Source: Bacillota bacterium (GTDB lineage: Bacteria; Bacillota; Clostridia; Acetivibrionales; DSM-1351). Taken from it: DNA of 18,023 nucleotides. The notes beneath the pieces are model-generated. The model searched no databases. It worked only from the letters and a program-made list of their open reading frames with translations, and had not been told where the DNA came from. The position numbers and the translations under genes are program-made. Of the stretch, positions 7,507-15,994 are shown one piece after another (the first letter of the stretch is position 1; every line of letters begins with the position of its first letter). The stretch spans positions 1 through 18,023 of the forward strand of contig JAEYNI010000131.1 of the NCBI GenBank assembly GCA_023412635.1. The letters are read 5' to 3'.

Positions 7507-10500
7507 ATGCAGGAAATTAAAAACAGATGGACAATAAATAGAATTGGGTTAATAAATTTCTGGTATTATGATGAACAGGAATTTATATTTGACAATGGGA
7601 AGCTGCTACTCAGAGGTTCTAACGGTTCGGGTAAATCAGTAACTATGCAGAGCTTTATTCCGTTACTTTTTGATGGAAATAAAAGCCCTGAAAGACTAGA
7701 TCCCTTTGGCTCAAGAGCCAGAAAACTGGAAAATTATCTATTGGGTGAGGAAGATAACGGAAAAAGTGAAAATACGGGATATTTATATATGGAATTTGTA
7801 AAGCCCGATACCGGCAATTATCAAACCATAGGTATGGGGCTTCGAGCTAAAAAAGGCAGGCCTATTGAATTCTGGGGATTTTCAATTACTGATGGCAGAC
7901 GTGTTGGACCTGACATTCAGTTGTATAAGAATATTGGGGAAAAAATCCCTCTCAGCAAAGTTGAACTCCGTAACCGAATAGGTGAAAATGGCGGTGAAGT
8001 CCTTGAAGCTCAAAGAGAATATATGGAAATGGTAAATAGACTGCTGTATGGCTACGAAGACATAGACGAATATGAGCAACTGATAAAATTACTTGTTCAG
8101 ATTCGTACTCCAAAACTTTCAAAAGAGTTCCGTCCTTCTGTATTGTACGAGATAATGAATAATTCTCTGCAGCCCTTATCTGATGACGATTTACGCCCGC
8201 TATCAGAGGCTATAGAAAACATGGATAAAATCAAGGATCAGCTGGAATTACTGCAACAAAGCCAGCGCGCAGCGGATAAGATAAAGACAGAATATCAACG
8301 TTATAACAGGTATCTATTATTAGAAAAAGCTCAGGAATTTATAAATGCCTCTGAAAAGCTTGATTCCGCACTAAAAGAAGAGACAGAGCTTGAAAAGCAA
8401 AGTGCTGAGTATCAAAGAATTCATTTAAGAGCTGAGGAGGAGCGTTCCAATCTATTGCTCCGTCAGGAAAGTCTTGCGCATAAAAAGCAGCAGCTTGAGC
8501 AGCATGATGCCTTTAAAGCAAAAACAGAACTTACAGCAATTAATGCAATGCTTGAAGAACTCAGCACTAAAAAAGCCGAAAAGGACAAGTCACTGGAAGC
8601 TAAAAGAGACAGGGAAAAACTTCTTAATATAAAAATTGATGAAGCATCGGCAAAAAAAGAAGAACAGCAGGAAGTTATTTTAGAAAAACTTAAAGAAATG
8701 CATGAAGTGGCAGAGAGCTTTTGCTTTGATGAGCATGAGTTTTCAGAGGTTGATATAAAAAATTCAATTGGTAAGCCTTTTGATTTCTCTATGTTAAGAA
8801 ATGATATAGACAGATATAGGAATAAGATTACTTCAGGGAGAAAAGCACTTAATGAACTAGATATGATAGAACGTAGCTATGACAATTCCATAAAAGAGCT
8901 TGAACTTGCTAAAAAATCAAGGGAAGATGCTCGACGTGAGCTCGAAAAAACCGAAAACCTTTTGTCCGAAACTAAGGAAGAATTTATTGAAATGGTTTAT
9001 AGCTGGGAAAGCTCAAATAAGAATATTAAGATACCACGGGAGCAGATGCCAAAGCTGGTACGAGCAATCAACTCATATGGAACCGATACCGAATACGACG
9101 ATATAAAAGCTGAAGCAAGAATACATTTTATAGCCGCTGAAAACTCAGTTAACAAGGAAATCCTGTTACAGGACACCCATAAGGCGTCATTACTTGATTT
9201 AAAAAATCAGAAGTTGGCCGAACTCAATGGCTGGAAAGCTATGAAGGATCCTGAGCCCCTTCGAGATAATAAGGTTTCAGCCTTCAGAACCGCTTTGGAA
9301 GAAGCTGGGATTCCGCATGTTCCATTTTATAAGGCAGTTGACTTTAATAAAGACATAACTGAAGACGTTAGAGGCCGTATAGAAGAAGCTCTTGCTGACA
9401 TGGGAATACTTGATGCGCTGATAATTCCTGAGAAATATCTGGACAGGCTGCCTTCCATGCCGGAAAATGCCGCAGATAAATATATTGTCCCTAATCCACA
9501 ATACCTTTCACAGGAATTATCACAGCTATTAAAGCCGGTAGTAGTTGAGGAAGCAGGTGTCACTTTTCAGGATATTGATAATGCATTAAAAAGTATTATG
9601 TTGGATAAGTACGACAGCTCAACTTATGTTGATAATGACGGTAATTATTGTGTAGGTATTCTAGCAGGTTCAACTACCAGGCAATATCAAACGAAATATT
9701 TGGGAATTGAGGCACGAAAGCGCTATAGACAGGAGATAATTGATACACTGACCACTGAAATAAAAAGTATCGAAAGTGATATAAGCCTTGTTGAACAAGT
9801 AATAAACGAACTAAAGAATAAGCTTGAAATCATTAACACTGAATTTAGATTCTTTCCCGATAAGAGTGATCTGGAAACTGCATTGAAGTACTTTAATTTA
9901 GCCATAAGGAATCTTGATGCAAGAGAAAATGAACTTATTATTAAGCAGCAAATTTCAGATAAGATTTATTTGGACTTAAAGCAGGTACGGGACAAGGTAA
10001 GGGAATTAACTCACAATATGAGAATTCCCTTGACAGTAAAGGATTTTGAAGAAGCGGAAAGCTATGCGGCGCAATATAAAGATATGCTGCTTAATCTTGA
10101 AACTGTATATTTTGCAAATCTCAATACAATTAATTCATTATCTGTTTACGAGGATCAGGTAAATGAAATACTAAACGACATTGACGACATTTGGGAAGAC
10201 ATTCGGACAATTAAAAGAGATATTGAGACAAATATTCAGAAAAAAAGCAATTTTGAAACATTGTTAGAGAAGTCGGACTATGAATCAATTAAGCTGGAAA
10301 TTGATGAATGTGTTTTAGGACTTGCCGAAATTCCTGACAAACTGGAAATTGCAATAAGGGCTTCACAGACAAATAAGGAACATTATAGCAGTTCGCTGAT
10401 TTCTCTGGAAAACCTTCAAATGAAACTGGAACGCTATAAGCAAATTGTTGAAATATGCTCAGAGACCTTTACCGAGGAATATACCTTGGGATATGTTATT

Positions 10501-11631
10501 AAGCTTGAAGGCCAGCTAGCAAATACAGCAATCGCAAAAAAAGTTATTGCAGAGCTTAAAGGCGACGAAAAAACTAACAAATTTAAAGATGATTATACTT
10601 CTCAACTCCATGATAAATACAGAGAAAATGCTCAGTATCTGTTAGAGTATAACTTGAGAATTGATACAATTTTCGATTATCCCATTAAAGAAGAATATTC
10701 TGATGACATGACAATTGCAAGGCTTTATTCTCAGAGAAGAAGAAGTGAGCTATGTGCAAAAGTACAGGGAAAGGATACTGATTTCTTTACGATGGTAAGC
10801 TTCATAAGTGACGCTATAGAAGAGAACGAGAAGCTTCTGCGTGAAAGTGACCGTCAGTTGTTTGAAGATATACTTGCAAATACTGTAGGTAAAAAAATCC
10901 GCGGTAAAATATATCAGAGTGAAATGTGGGTAAAGAAAATCAATGCATTGATGGAATCAATGGATACTTCCAGTGGGCTGTCTTTCAGCCTTTCCTGGAG
11001 AAATAAGGTTGCTGAAAATGAAGACCAGCTTGGAACACGTGAATTAGTTCACCTTCTGCAGACCGATGCGGTTTTATTAACTGAAGAAGATATGGGTAAA
11101 TTAACCTCTCATTTTCGTTCAAAAATATCCCAGGCCCGCAAAAGCGTTGAGGATACAGGTAGTCAGCAATCCTTCCACATAATTATGAAGGAAATTCTGG
11201 ACTATAGAAAGTGGTTTGAATTTCAGCTGTTTTATAAGAAAACCAACGAGATGAGGAAGGAATTAACGGATAATGCTTTCTATAAATTCAGTGGTGGAGA
11301 AAAAGCAATGGCCATGTACGTACCACTGTTTTCTTCTGTTTATGCAAGATTTGACGGCGCAAGGAAGGACTGCCCAAGGGTTATTTCCCTGGATGAGGCC
11401 TTTGCAGGCGTGGATGAGAATAATATCAGAGACATGTTTAGACTTGTAGATGAGCTTGGACTTGACTATGTTATTAACTCCCAGGTGCTCTGGGGTGATT
11501 ATGATACAGTGCCTGCTTTGTCCATTTATGAATTGCTACGACCTAACAATGCCGACTTTGTTACAACCATCAGATACAGCTGGAATGGTAAACAGAAGAG
11601 TCTTATAATAGAGGATGAAGAAATTGCTTAA
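7507..11631 (+). CDS. jetC: Wadjet type III SMC-like ATPase JetC (TIGR02680)
   Basis: The 1374-residue SMC-like motor has an ATP-binding head split between the two ends. Walker A GSNGSGKS is at about residues 37-44, just after the family start 'INRIGLINFWYYD'. The signature FSGGEKAMAMY is near 1262 and Walker B VISLDEAFAGVD near 1292. Between them lie two long coiled coils (about 230-510 and 745-1010, rich in E, K and L) around a globular hinge-like segment (about 590-740, including 'ALADMGILDALIIPEKYL'). This is the MukB/Rad50-like plan of TIGR02680. JetC hydrolyses ATP to extrude DNA loops, dimerises, and delivers circles to JetD for cutting. Start: ATG 7507 fits the family N-terminus and has GAGGGG (7489-7494) upstream, though 12 bases away. 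ATG 7462, in frame and inside jetB, would add 15 residues and has no evident binding site. The gene is intact. Confidence 0.9.
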   Translation: MQEIKNRWTINRIGLINFWYYDEQEFIFDNGKLLLRGSNGSGKSVTMQSFIPLLFDGNKSPERLDPFGSRARKLENYLLGEEDNGKSENTGYLYMEFVKPDTGNYQTIGMGLRAKKGRPIEFWGFSITDGRRVGPDIQLYKNIGEKIPLSKVELRNRIGENGGEVLEAQREYMEMVNRLLYGYEDIDEYEQLIKLLVQIRTPKLSKEFRPSVLYEIMNNSLQPLSDDDLRPLSEAIENMDKIKDQLELLQQSQRAADKIKTEYQRYNRYLLLEKAQEFINASEKLDSALKEETELEKQSAEYQRIHLRAEEERSNLLLRQESLAHKKQQLEQHDAFKAKTELTAINAMLEELSTKKAEKDKSLEAKRDREKLLNIKIDEASAKKEEQQEVILEKLKEMHEVAESFCFDEHEFSEVDIKNSIGKPFDFSMLRNDIDRYRNKITSGRKALNELDMIERSYDNSIKELELAKKSREDARRELEKTENLLSETKEEFIEMVYSWESSNKNIKIPREQMPKLVRAINSYGTDTEYDDIKAEARIHFIAAENSVNKEILLQDTHKASLLDLKNQKLAELNGWKAMKDPEPLRDNKVSAFRTALEEAGIPHVPFYKAVDFNKDITEDVRGRIEEALADMGILDALIIPEKYLDRLPSMPENAADKYIVPNPQYLSQELSQLLKPVVVEEAGVTFQDIDNALKSIMLDKYDSSTYVDNDGNYCVGILAGSTTRQYQTKYLGIEARKRYRQEIIDTLTTEIKSIESDISLVEQVINELKNKLEIINTEFRFFPDKSDLETALKYFNLAIRNLDARENELIIKQQISDKIYLDLKQVRDKVRELTHNMRIPLTVKDFEEAESYAAQYKDMLLNLETVYFANLNTINSLSVYEDQVNEILNDIDDIWEDIRTIKRDIETNIQKKSNFETLLEKSDYESIKLEIDECVLGLAEIPDKLEIAIRASQTNKEHYSSSLISLENLQMKLERYKQIVEICSETFTEEYTLGYVIKLEGQLANTAIAKKVIAELKGDEKTNKFKDDYTSQLHDKYRENAQYLLEYNLRIDTIFDYPIKEEYSDDMTIARLYSQRRRSELCAKVQGKDTDFFTMVSFISDAIEENEKLLRESDRQLFEDILANTVGKKIRGKIYQSEMWVKKINALMESMDTSSGLSFSLSWRNKVAENEDQLGTRELVHLLQTDAVLLTEEDMGKLTSHFRSKISQARKSVEDTGSQQSFHIIMKEILDYRKWFEFQLFYKKTNEMRKELTDNAFYKFSGGEKAMAMYVPLFSSVYARFDGARKDCPRVISLDEAFAGVDENNIRDMFRLVDELGLDYVINSQVLWGDYDTVPALSIYELLRPNNADFVTTIRYSWNGKQKSLIIEDEEIA

Positions 11632-11683
11632 TACTGATACTTAAGGTGTTAACCCTTGAATAAATGGAGAATTACCAATAGTT

Positions 11684-13030
11684 ATGAATAATACTATTTT
11701 AGAATGTGTGACTTTTTTTAAACAGAATAAAGTCTATAGAAGGTTTTTTGAAGCACTGTATAAAAAATATCTCTCTATCGGAAAGGTTGGAGGAACAATT
11801 GTCATCTCCAACCTTACAGATGATGAAAAATACGCTCTTTCAGGCCTGCTCCGAAAGGATTTTTCTAAGCAAAGTAATGTAGCAATAAGGGTTTCAGACT
11901 TCAAAAAAGCTCTTGATAGCACCAGATTTAAATCCTGTAGTGTTGAAGAAATACTGAAAGTGTATTTCGGAGAAGAACTGGTTAGTAATTCTCAAAGAAA
12001 ATTGGATGACCGGCTAAAAAGAGAGGATTTCTTTAGCAGGCTTCTTGCTGATTACGAAGGAACCCATGCCTATAAGTGGCTTGAAAGCACCTTACTTGAA
12101 CAGGCATTTGGATATCATACCATAATTAAAAGATACAACAGCAATTCAGCTCAGTTACAGATAGACATGAATTTTGTATGTCAGGCTATTAACCATCTGC
12201 CTGTACTATTTAACAGTTATGTACGCCTTCCGGTATTTGCAGCTAAAATAACATCAGATCCACATACTTTTGATGAAGGGACCTCTTGTGGTGAGCTTTT
12301 GATTATAGCACTTTCAAATTATTTTTTGATATCAAAATCTCAATCATATCTGGAACGTGCAGAGTTACTATATAAAGCTGGTATTTTAATTGATGAAGTA
12401 TCAAACAAAGTATTATGCTGTGGACTGACCGCATATGATACTAACGGCCTTCATAGCGGCTGGGAAGGTTTTTACTCACGAAATGAAGAAATGCTGGTTA
12501 CATTAAATAACCTGAGTAATCTGGTTAAGATCGAATCACCTTACAAGGCTGTATTTGTTGTAGAAAATCCCGCAGTATTCATGTCCATAAGGGATATTTG
12601 CGGCATAAATATCCCAATGGTTTGTACTAGTGGACAGATTAATATGGCAGCATTGACCTTATTGGATTTACTGGTTAAAAGCGATTTGAAAATATATTAT
12701 TCCGGTGACTTTGATCCTGAAGGCTTGTTGATAGCAGATAAACTTAAATGCAGATATGAAGATAAATTGTTTTTATGGAGATATAAGATTGATGATTATG
12801 AGAAATGTATTTCAACAAAGACAGCTTCCCAGAAAAGAATAAAGCAGATGCAAAATATTAAAACCGAGGAATTAATTAAAATTGCTGAATTAATACAATG
12901 TAATGGTTTGTGTGGATATCAAGAGCAGATAATAGAGGATTTGATTGATGATATAAATGTAGAGTTAAAAATATACTGTAAAGATGTGCACTCAGTATAT
13001 GGAGTTTGTAAAGGAGATACTGTTGGGTAA
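11684..13030 (+). CDS. jetD: Wadjet type III nuclease JetD (TIGR02679: DUF3323 + DUF2399 Toprim)
   Basis: The 448-residue protein has the TIGR02679 N-terminal part with 'KYLSIGKVGGTIVISNLTDD' (residues 29-48, DUF3323) and a C-terminal DUF2399 Toprim-type domain. The presumed metal-binding set is visible: E294 in VVENPAVF, and D342/D344 in SGDFDPEGL. JetD is the endonuclease of the Wadjet complex: it cuts the circular DNA that the JetABC motor has extruded and cannot pass. The start ATG at 11684 follows jetC by 52 bases; the nearest GGAGA (11665-11669) is 14 bases away, an unusually long spacing. An ATG at 11663 is closed by a stop after five codons. The last codons contain the ribosome binding site and start of the topoisomerase gene (8-base overlap). 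All key residues appear present, so an active nuclease is expected. Confidence 0.88.
   Translation: MNNTILECVTFFKQNKVYRRFFEALYKKYLSIGKVGGTIVISNLTDDEKYALSGLLRKDFSKQSNVAIRVSDFKKALDSTRFKSCSVEEILKVYFGEELVSNSQRKLDDRLKREDFFSRLLADYEGTHAYKWLESTLLEQAFGYHTIIKRYNSNSAQLQIDMNFVCQAINHLPVLFNSYVRLPVFAAKITSDPHTFDEGTSCGELLIIALSNYFLISKSQSYLERAELLYKAGILIDEVSNKVLCCGLTAYDTNGLHSGWEGFYSRNEEMLVTLNNLSNLVKIESPYKAVFVVENPAVFMSIRDICGINIPMVCTSGQINMAALTLLDLLVKSDLKIYYSGDFDPEGLLIADKLKCRYEDKLFLWRYKIDDYEKCISTKTASQKRIKQMQNIKTEELIKIAELIQCNGLCGYQEQIIEDLIDDINVELKIYCKDVHSVYGVCKGDTVG
13011..13025 (+). promoter_or_regulatory. Ribosome binding site and TTG start of the topoisomerase gene, inside jetD
   Basis: AAGGAG (13011-13016) followed six bases later by TTG (13023-13025) gives a product beginning MGKRLFITEKPS, the normal N-terminus of TopB proteins. 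The upstream in-frame ATG (12984) would add 13 residues (MCTQYMEFVKEIL) not seen in the family and has no binding site. This decides the start and shows an 8-base overlap with jetD. Confidence 0.75.
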
Positions 13031-14942
13031 AAGATTATTTATAACAGAAAAACCATCTGTAGCAGCAAGTTTTGCCAGTGTTCTAGGACTTGAAATCTCT
13101 AAAATTGATAGAGGCAGAGGATATGCGGAGAATAGTGATACAATTGTTTCCTGGTGCTATGGACACCTTGTAACTATGGCATATCCGGATGCTTATGACC
13201 CCAAATATAAGGAATGGAAAATAGAGCATCTGCCAATAATCCCTACTGAATACAAATATAATGTTATAGATCAACGAGGTGTTGGTAAACAGTTTAATAT
13301 AATACAGCAATTAATGCTCAGGGATGATATTGATGTGATTTATGCCTGTACCGACAGTGGTCGTGAAGGTGAATATATATTCAGGCTTGTTTATATGCTG
13401 AGCGGAAGTAATAAACCTGCCAGAAGGGTTTGGATTTCTTCTCAAACGGAAGAGGCCGTAAAAAAAGGTATTGATGAAGCCAAGGATATCAGTGAGTTCG
13501 ATTTACTTGCAAAGGCGGCATACAGTAGAGCGAAGGAAGATTGGCTATTTGGTATGAACTTAAGCAGGATTTTTACCTGTCAATATGGGAGAACTCTTTC
13601 AAATATCCTGAAAGAGAGTAAATCCTCGGTGATACCAATTGGCAGGGTAATGACATGTGTGCTGGGGCTTATTGTTGACAGAGAATTGGAGATAAGAAAT
13701 TTTGTACCACAGAAGCATTATGGGGTACTGGCAAGCTTTATGTCACAAAATAGCGGTATAGAATACAAGGGCAGATGGCAGCCAAAGAGAGATAGGTCAA
13801 AAGCAAAGGATGAACTAGATGAGCAAGAAAAATATATAAGTAAGGCAGAAGCGGAAGAAACTATAGAAAAGCTTAAAGGTAATGAGGCAGTTATCAAGAA
13901 AGTAGAAGTCAAAGTCAAGAATGAACCGCCGCCGCTGCTGTTTAACCTGGCAGAATTGCAGTCAGAAGCAAATAAAAAATTTAAGCTTCCGGTTGACAGA
14001 ACACTTGAGATTGCTCAGAGTTTGTATGAAAAAAAACTCATATCTTATCCGAGAACTGATAGTAGGGTTATTTCAACTGATGTTGTAGGTGAAATTCCAA
14101 AAATTTTAAATGGTTTATTTAAGAATCAAGCTTTTAAAGGACAAATTCTGCGTATCAAGGATCAGGGGGATTTAAAAATTAATAAGACTTCAAAGAGGTA
14201 TGTGGACAATAGTAAGGTTACCGACCACTATGCTATTATACCCACTTATGTAACCACAGACCTATCAAAGCTTGATACAGACACCGAAAAAATATACAGC
14301 CTTATTGTAAAGAGATTTCTGGCTATTTTTTACCCTCCGGCCCAGTATAATACAGTAAAAGTGGAGACAGATATTAAAGGTGAAAAGTTTATTTCAAATG
14401 CAAAGACTTTGCTAAATCTAGGTTGGAAAGAGGTTTATGAGATTTCAATAAAAAAGGATGAGGATGAGATAACAGATTCACCTATACATAAACTTGCAAA
14501 GAATGAAAAAAGTGAAGTTCTTCAGTTTAATTTAGAAGAAAAGGAAACAAAGCCACCTTCAAGGTATACAGATGGCTCATTAATCATAACTATGGAAAAA
14601 GCAGGTAAGTTTATCGAAAATGAAGAATTGAGAGAGCAGATAAAGACCAGCGGAATAGGCACATCTGCAACCCGCGCCGGAATTATTAAGAAGTTGAAGG
14701 AAATAGGACATATAAGCATACATAGCAAGACTCAAGTAGTTACTCCCACCTTGAAGGGGGAAGCCATTGTGAAATTAGTGGGTCAGACGGCTAAGGAGCT
14801 TTTGAATCCTTCCTTGACAGCCAGCTGGGAGAAGGGTCTCGGAATGATTGAAAATGGTGAAACCACAGAGGCCATTTTCATGGAAAAGCTACATTCATAT
14901 ATCACAAGGGCTATTGAAAAGATAAAAATGATAAAATTATAG
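13023..14942 (+). CDS. topB: Type IA DNA topoisomerase III (TopB-like), fifth gene of the Wadjet operon
   Basis: This 639-residue type IA topoisomerase begins with the Toprim domain: E9 in 'FITEKPSVAASFA' and the acidic motif CTDSGREGE with D111 and E115. It continues 'YIFRLVYMLSG...WISSQTEEAVKKG', as in topo III. The active-site tyrosine is Y342 in LISYPRTDSR, and 'GIGTSATRAGIIKKL' closes the core. It ends soon after the 'WEKGLGMIENGE' segment and lacks any C-terminal zinc ribbon, so it is a core-only TopB (B. subtilis TopB is about 727 aa). Such enzymes pass one strand through a transient single-strand break, relaxing negative supercoils and decatenating DNA. Its start overlaps jetD, so it is co-transcribed and probably translationally coupled. 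This context, rather than sequence divergence, suggests a role linked to Wadjet. It could instead be a captured or housekeeping copy. Enzyme identity is very secure; the defence role is inference. Confidence 0.93.
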   Translation: MGKRLFITEKPSVAASFASVLGLEISKIDRGRGYAENSDTIVSWCYGHLVTMAYPDAYDPKYKEWKIEHLPIIPTEYKYNVIDQRGVGKQFNIIQQLMLRDDIDVIYACTDSGREGEYIFRLVYMLSGSNKPARRVWISSQTEEAVKKGIDEAKDISEFDLLAKAAYSRAKEDWLFGMNLSRIFTCQYGRTLSNILKESKSSVIPIGRVMTCVLGLIVDRELEIRNFVPQKHYGVLASFMSQNSGIEYKGRWQPKRDRSKAKDELDEQEKYISKAEAEETIEKLKGNEAVIKKVEVKVKNEPPPLLFNLAELQSEANKKFKLPVDRTLEIAQSLYEKKLISYPRTDSRVISTDVVGEIPKILNGLFKNQAFKGQILRIKDQGDLKINKTSKRYVDNSKVTDHYAIIPTYVTTDLSKLDTDTEKIYSLIVKRFLAIFYPPAQYNTVKVETDIKGEKFISNAKTLLNLGWKEVYEISIKKDEDEITDSPIHKLAKNEKSEVLQFNLEEKETKPPSRYTDGSLIITMEKAGKFIENEELREQIKTSGIGTSATRAGIIKKLKEIGHISIHSKTQVVTPTLKGEAIVKLVGQTAKELLNPSLTASWEKGLGMIENGETTEAIFMEKLHSYITRAIEKIKMIKL

Positions 14943-14952
14943 CTCCGTACAG

Positions 14953-15093
14953 ATGGATTTTTCAAATTACATATTGTACCAAACTGTTAATAGATTGTTT
15001 GCATTCTACGCAAGCGACAATGCCGGTTATCTGATAGGTACCGATATATTATGTGATGGAGGCTGTGTTGCTTCATATTGCGTTTGTAAGTAA
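14953..15093 (+). pseudogene. C-terminal remnant of a short-chain dehydrogenase/reductase
   Basis: An open frame of 46 codons ends in YASDNAGYLIGTDILCDGG and a few more residues. This is the C-terminal signature of classical SDR enzymes (S-D-x-A-x-Y-x-T-G-x-x-L-x-V-D-G-G), which binds the nicotinamide cofactor region. The Rossmann fold and the catalytic Ser-Tyr-Lys part are missing: the frame begins only 11 bases after the topoisomerase stop. It is therefore a decayed fragment, not a functional enzyme. No ribosome binding site precedes the internal ATG at 14953. Confidence 0.6.
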
Positions 15094-15137
15094 AAAACAT
15101 AGACCATAAACTCCTTAAATAGACCGATATGTATATT

Positions 15138-15192
15138 AAAAGGAATAGTTTTACGTTATGGACTTAATAACTAACAAGCTATTCCTTTTTAA
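15138..15192 (+). terminator. Long-loop hairpin with T run, possible end of the Wadjet-topoisomerase transcript
   Basis: AAAAGGAATAG (15138-15148) pairs perfectly with CTATTCCTTTT (15179-15189), and the T run reaches 15190. The loop is 30 bases, long for a simple terminator, but no better terminator exists between the topoisomerase stop (14942) and the tetR promoter (15230). The A run on the 5' side would allow it to work in both directions. The remaining bases of this 356-bp gap hold the dehydrogenase remnant and the tetR control region. Confidence 0.45.
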
Positions 15193-15229
15193 TACCGTTC
15201 TTGAAGTATCAAAACCATTTTGGATGTAA

Positions 15230-15258
15230 TTGACTTTTTAATTCAAATTCCGTATAAT
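15230..15258 (+). promoter_or_regulatory. Strong sigma-A promoter of the TetR-family gene
   Basis: TTGACT (15230-15235) and a perfect TATAAT (15253-15258) are spaced by exactly 17 bases, 41 bases upstream of the start codon. The -10 is overlapped by the palindromic operator, so a bound repressor would block polymerase. Confidence 0.8.
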
Positions 15259-15285
15259 TTATATGAACGAGTTCATATAAATTAT
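15254..15285. promoter_or_regulatory. 32-bp palindromic operator of the TetR-family regulator
   Basis: The arm ATAATTTATATGAAC (15254-15268) and its exact reverse complement GTTCATATAAATTAT (15271-15285) are separated by GA. The two 15-bp arms overlap the -10 hexamer and end 13 bases before the TTG start. The size, symmetry and position are classic for TetR autoregulation, so the next gene's product is the expected ligand. Confidence 0.8.
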
Positions 15286-15298
15286 TGGTGGTGCTAAA

Positions 15299-15835
15299 TT
15301 GCCTAAAGTAATAGAGAATATCAGGGAAACAATTTTACAGACAGCAAAAAATACTTTATTGTCTGACGGATATGACAGATTGAGCCTTCGCGGGGTAGCG
15401 AGGCTGTGTAATATTGCAGTCGGTACGATATACAATTATTATCCGTCAAAATTAGCTCTGATAGTAGCTATTATGCTTGATGACTGGACGGAGCAGACCG
15501 AGAGATTTAAAAAGGCTTGTGCCAACGCAGAAAGTGCAGAAGACGGTATCAAAAGCATATTTCTCAATCTTCGTGAGTTTGTCTTGTTATATCAGGATGT
15601 CTGGAACATGTCAATGCACATAAAAGAGGTAAGAGATGAGATGCTTAACGGCAGGAGCAGGCGTCAGATGCTGATTGAGCAGTTGGTTGATGTGATTCGT
15701 ACACTGCTTGACCGTTTTGAAATATCTTACGATTCGTTTCTTCCACACTTCATAACCACTTCATTACTTACTTATATTATTGAGCCGGATTTTGACTATG
15801 AACAGCTCAACGAAGTATTTAAAAAAATATTATAA
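15299..15835 (+). CDS. TetR/AcrR family transcriptional regulator
   Basis: The 178-residue protein has the TetR N-terminal DNA-binding domain (about residues 8-54). Its helix-turn-helix reads 'LSLRGVARLCNIAVGTIYNYY', followed by the conserved PSKLALI. The divergent all-helical C-terminal part (about 60-178) would bind a ligand not predictable from sequence. The start is TTG at 15299, with GGTGGTG (15287-15293) as binding site and no better ATG nearby. The strong promoter and overlapping palindrome directly upstream indicate autorepression. The DUF362-ferredoxin gene follows in the same direction after 159 bp and may be its target by readthrough. No transporter, the usual TetR partner, is present apart from a tiny permease-like remnant at 17146-17250. 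Confidence 0.9.
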   Translation: MPKVIENIRETILQTAKNTLLSDGYDRLSLRGVARLCNIAVGTIYNYYPSKLALIVAIMLDDWTEQTERFKKACANAESAEDGIKSIFLNLREFVLLYQDVWNMSMHIKEVRDEMLNGRSRRQMLIEQLVDVIRTLLDRFEISYDSFLPHFITTSLLTYIIEPDFDYEQLNEVFKKIL

Positions 15836-15916
15836 AGTACCTAACATATATCTTTCAACAACACTGTGTGGCTGCGTGGAATGCTAGATAAATAATGTAA
15901 CATACGAATTATTACA

Positions 15917-15940
15917 GAACACGTAATGTTCATCAATGAA
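15917..15940. repeat. Overlapping short inverted repeats upstream of the DUF362 gene
   Basis: GAACA-CGTAA-TGTTC (15917-15931) overlaps TTCAT-CA-ATGAA (15929-15940), and ATCAA/TTGAT (15932-15936 with 15945-15949) adds a third weak pair. They lie between tetR and the DUF362 ribosome binding site. They share GAAC/GTTC elements with the tetR operator but not its arm sequence, so a link to the same regulator is only possible. No clear promoter was recognised in this 159-bp gap. Confidence 0.25.
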
Positions 15941-15994
15941 AACGTTGATAGGAAAAAAATCAATTTTACATATTTTTATCAAGAGGAGAATCGT

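Noticed and set aside
7507..11631. Reading the SMC-like protein as MukB, SbcC/Rad50 or RecN
   Set aside because: The N-terminal INFWYYD motif, the hinge segment and the three specific neighbours are those of TIGR02680; no MukE/MukF or SbcD partner is present.
11684..14942. Topoisomerase and JetD as one split topo VI-like enzyme
   Set aside because: The topoisomerase carries its own Toprim, active tyrosine and full type IA core; JetD's Toprim belongs to DUF2399. They are two separate complete proteins.
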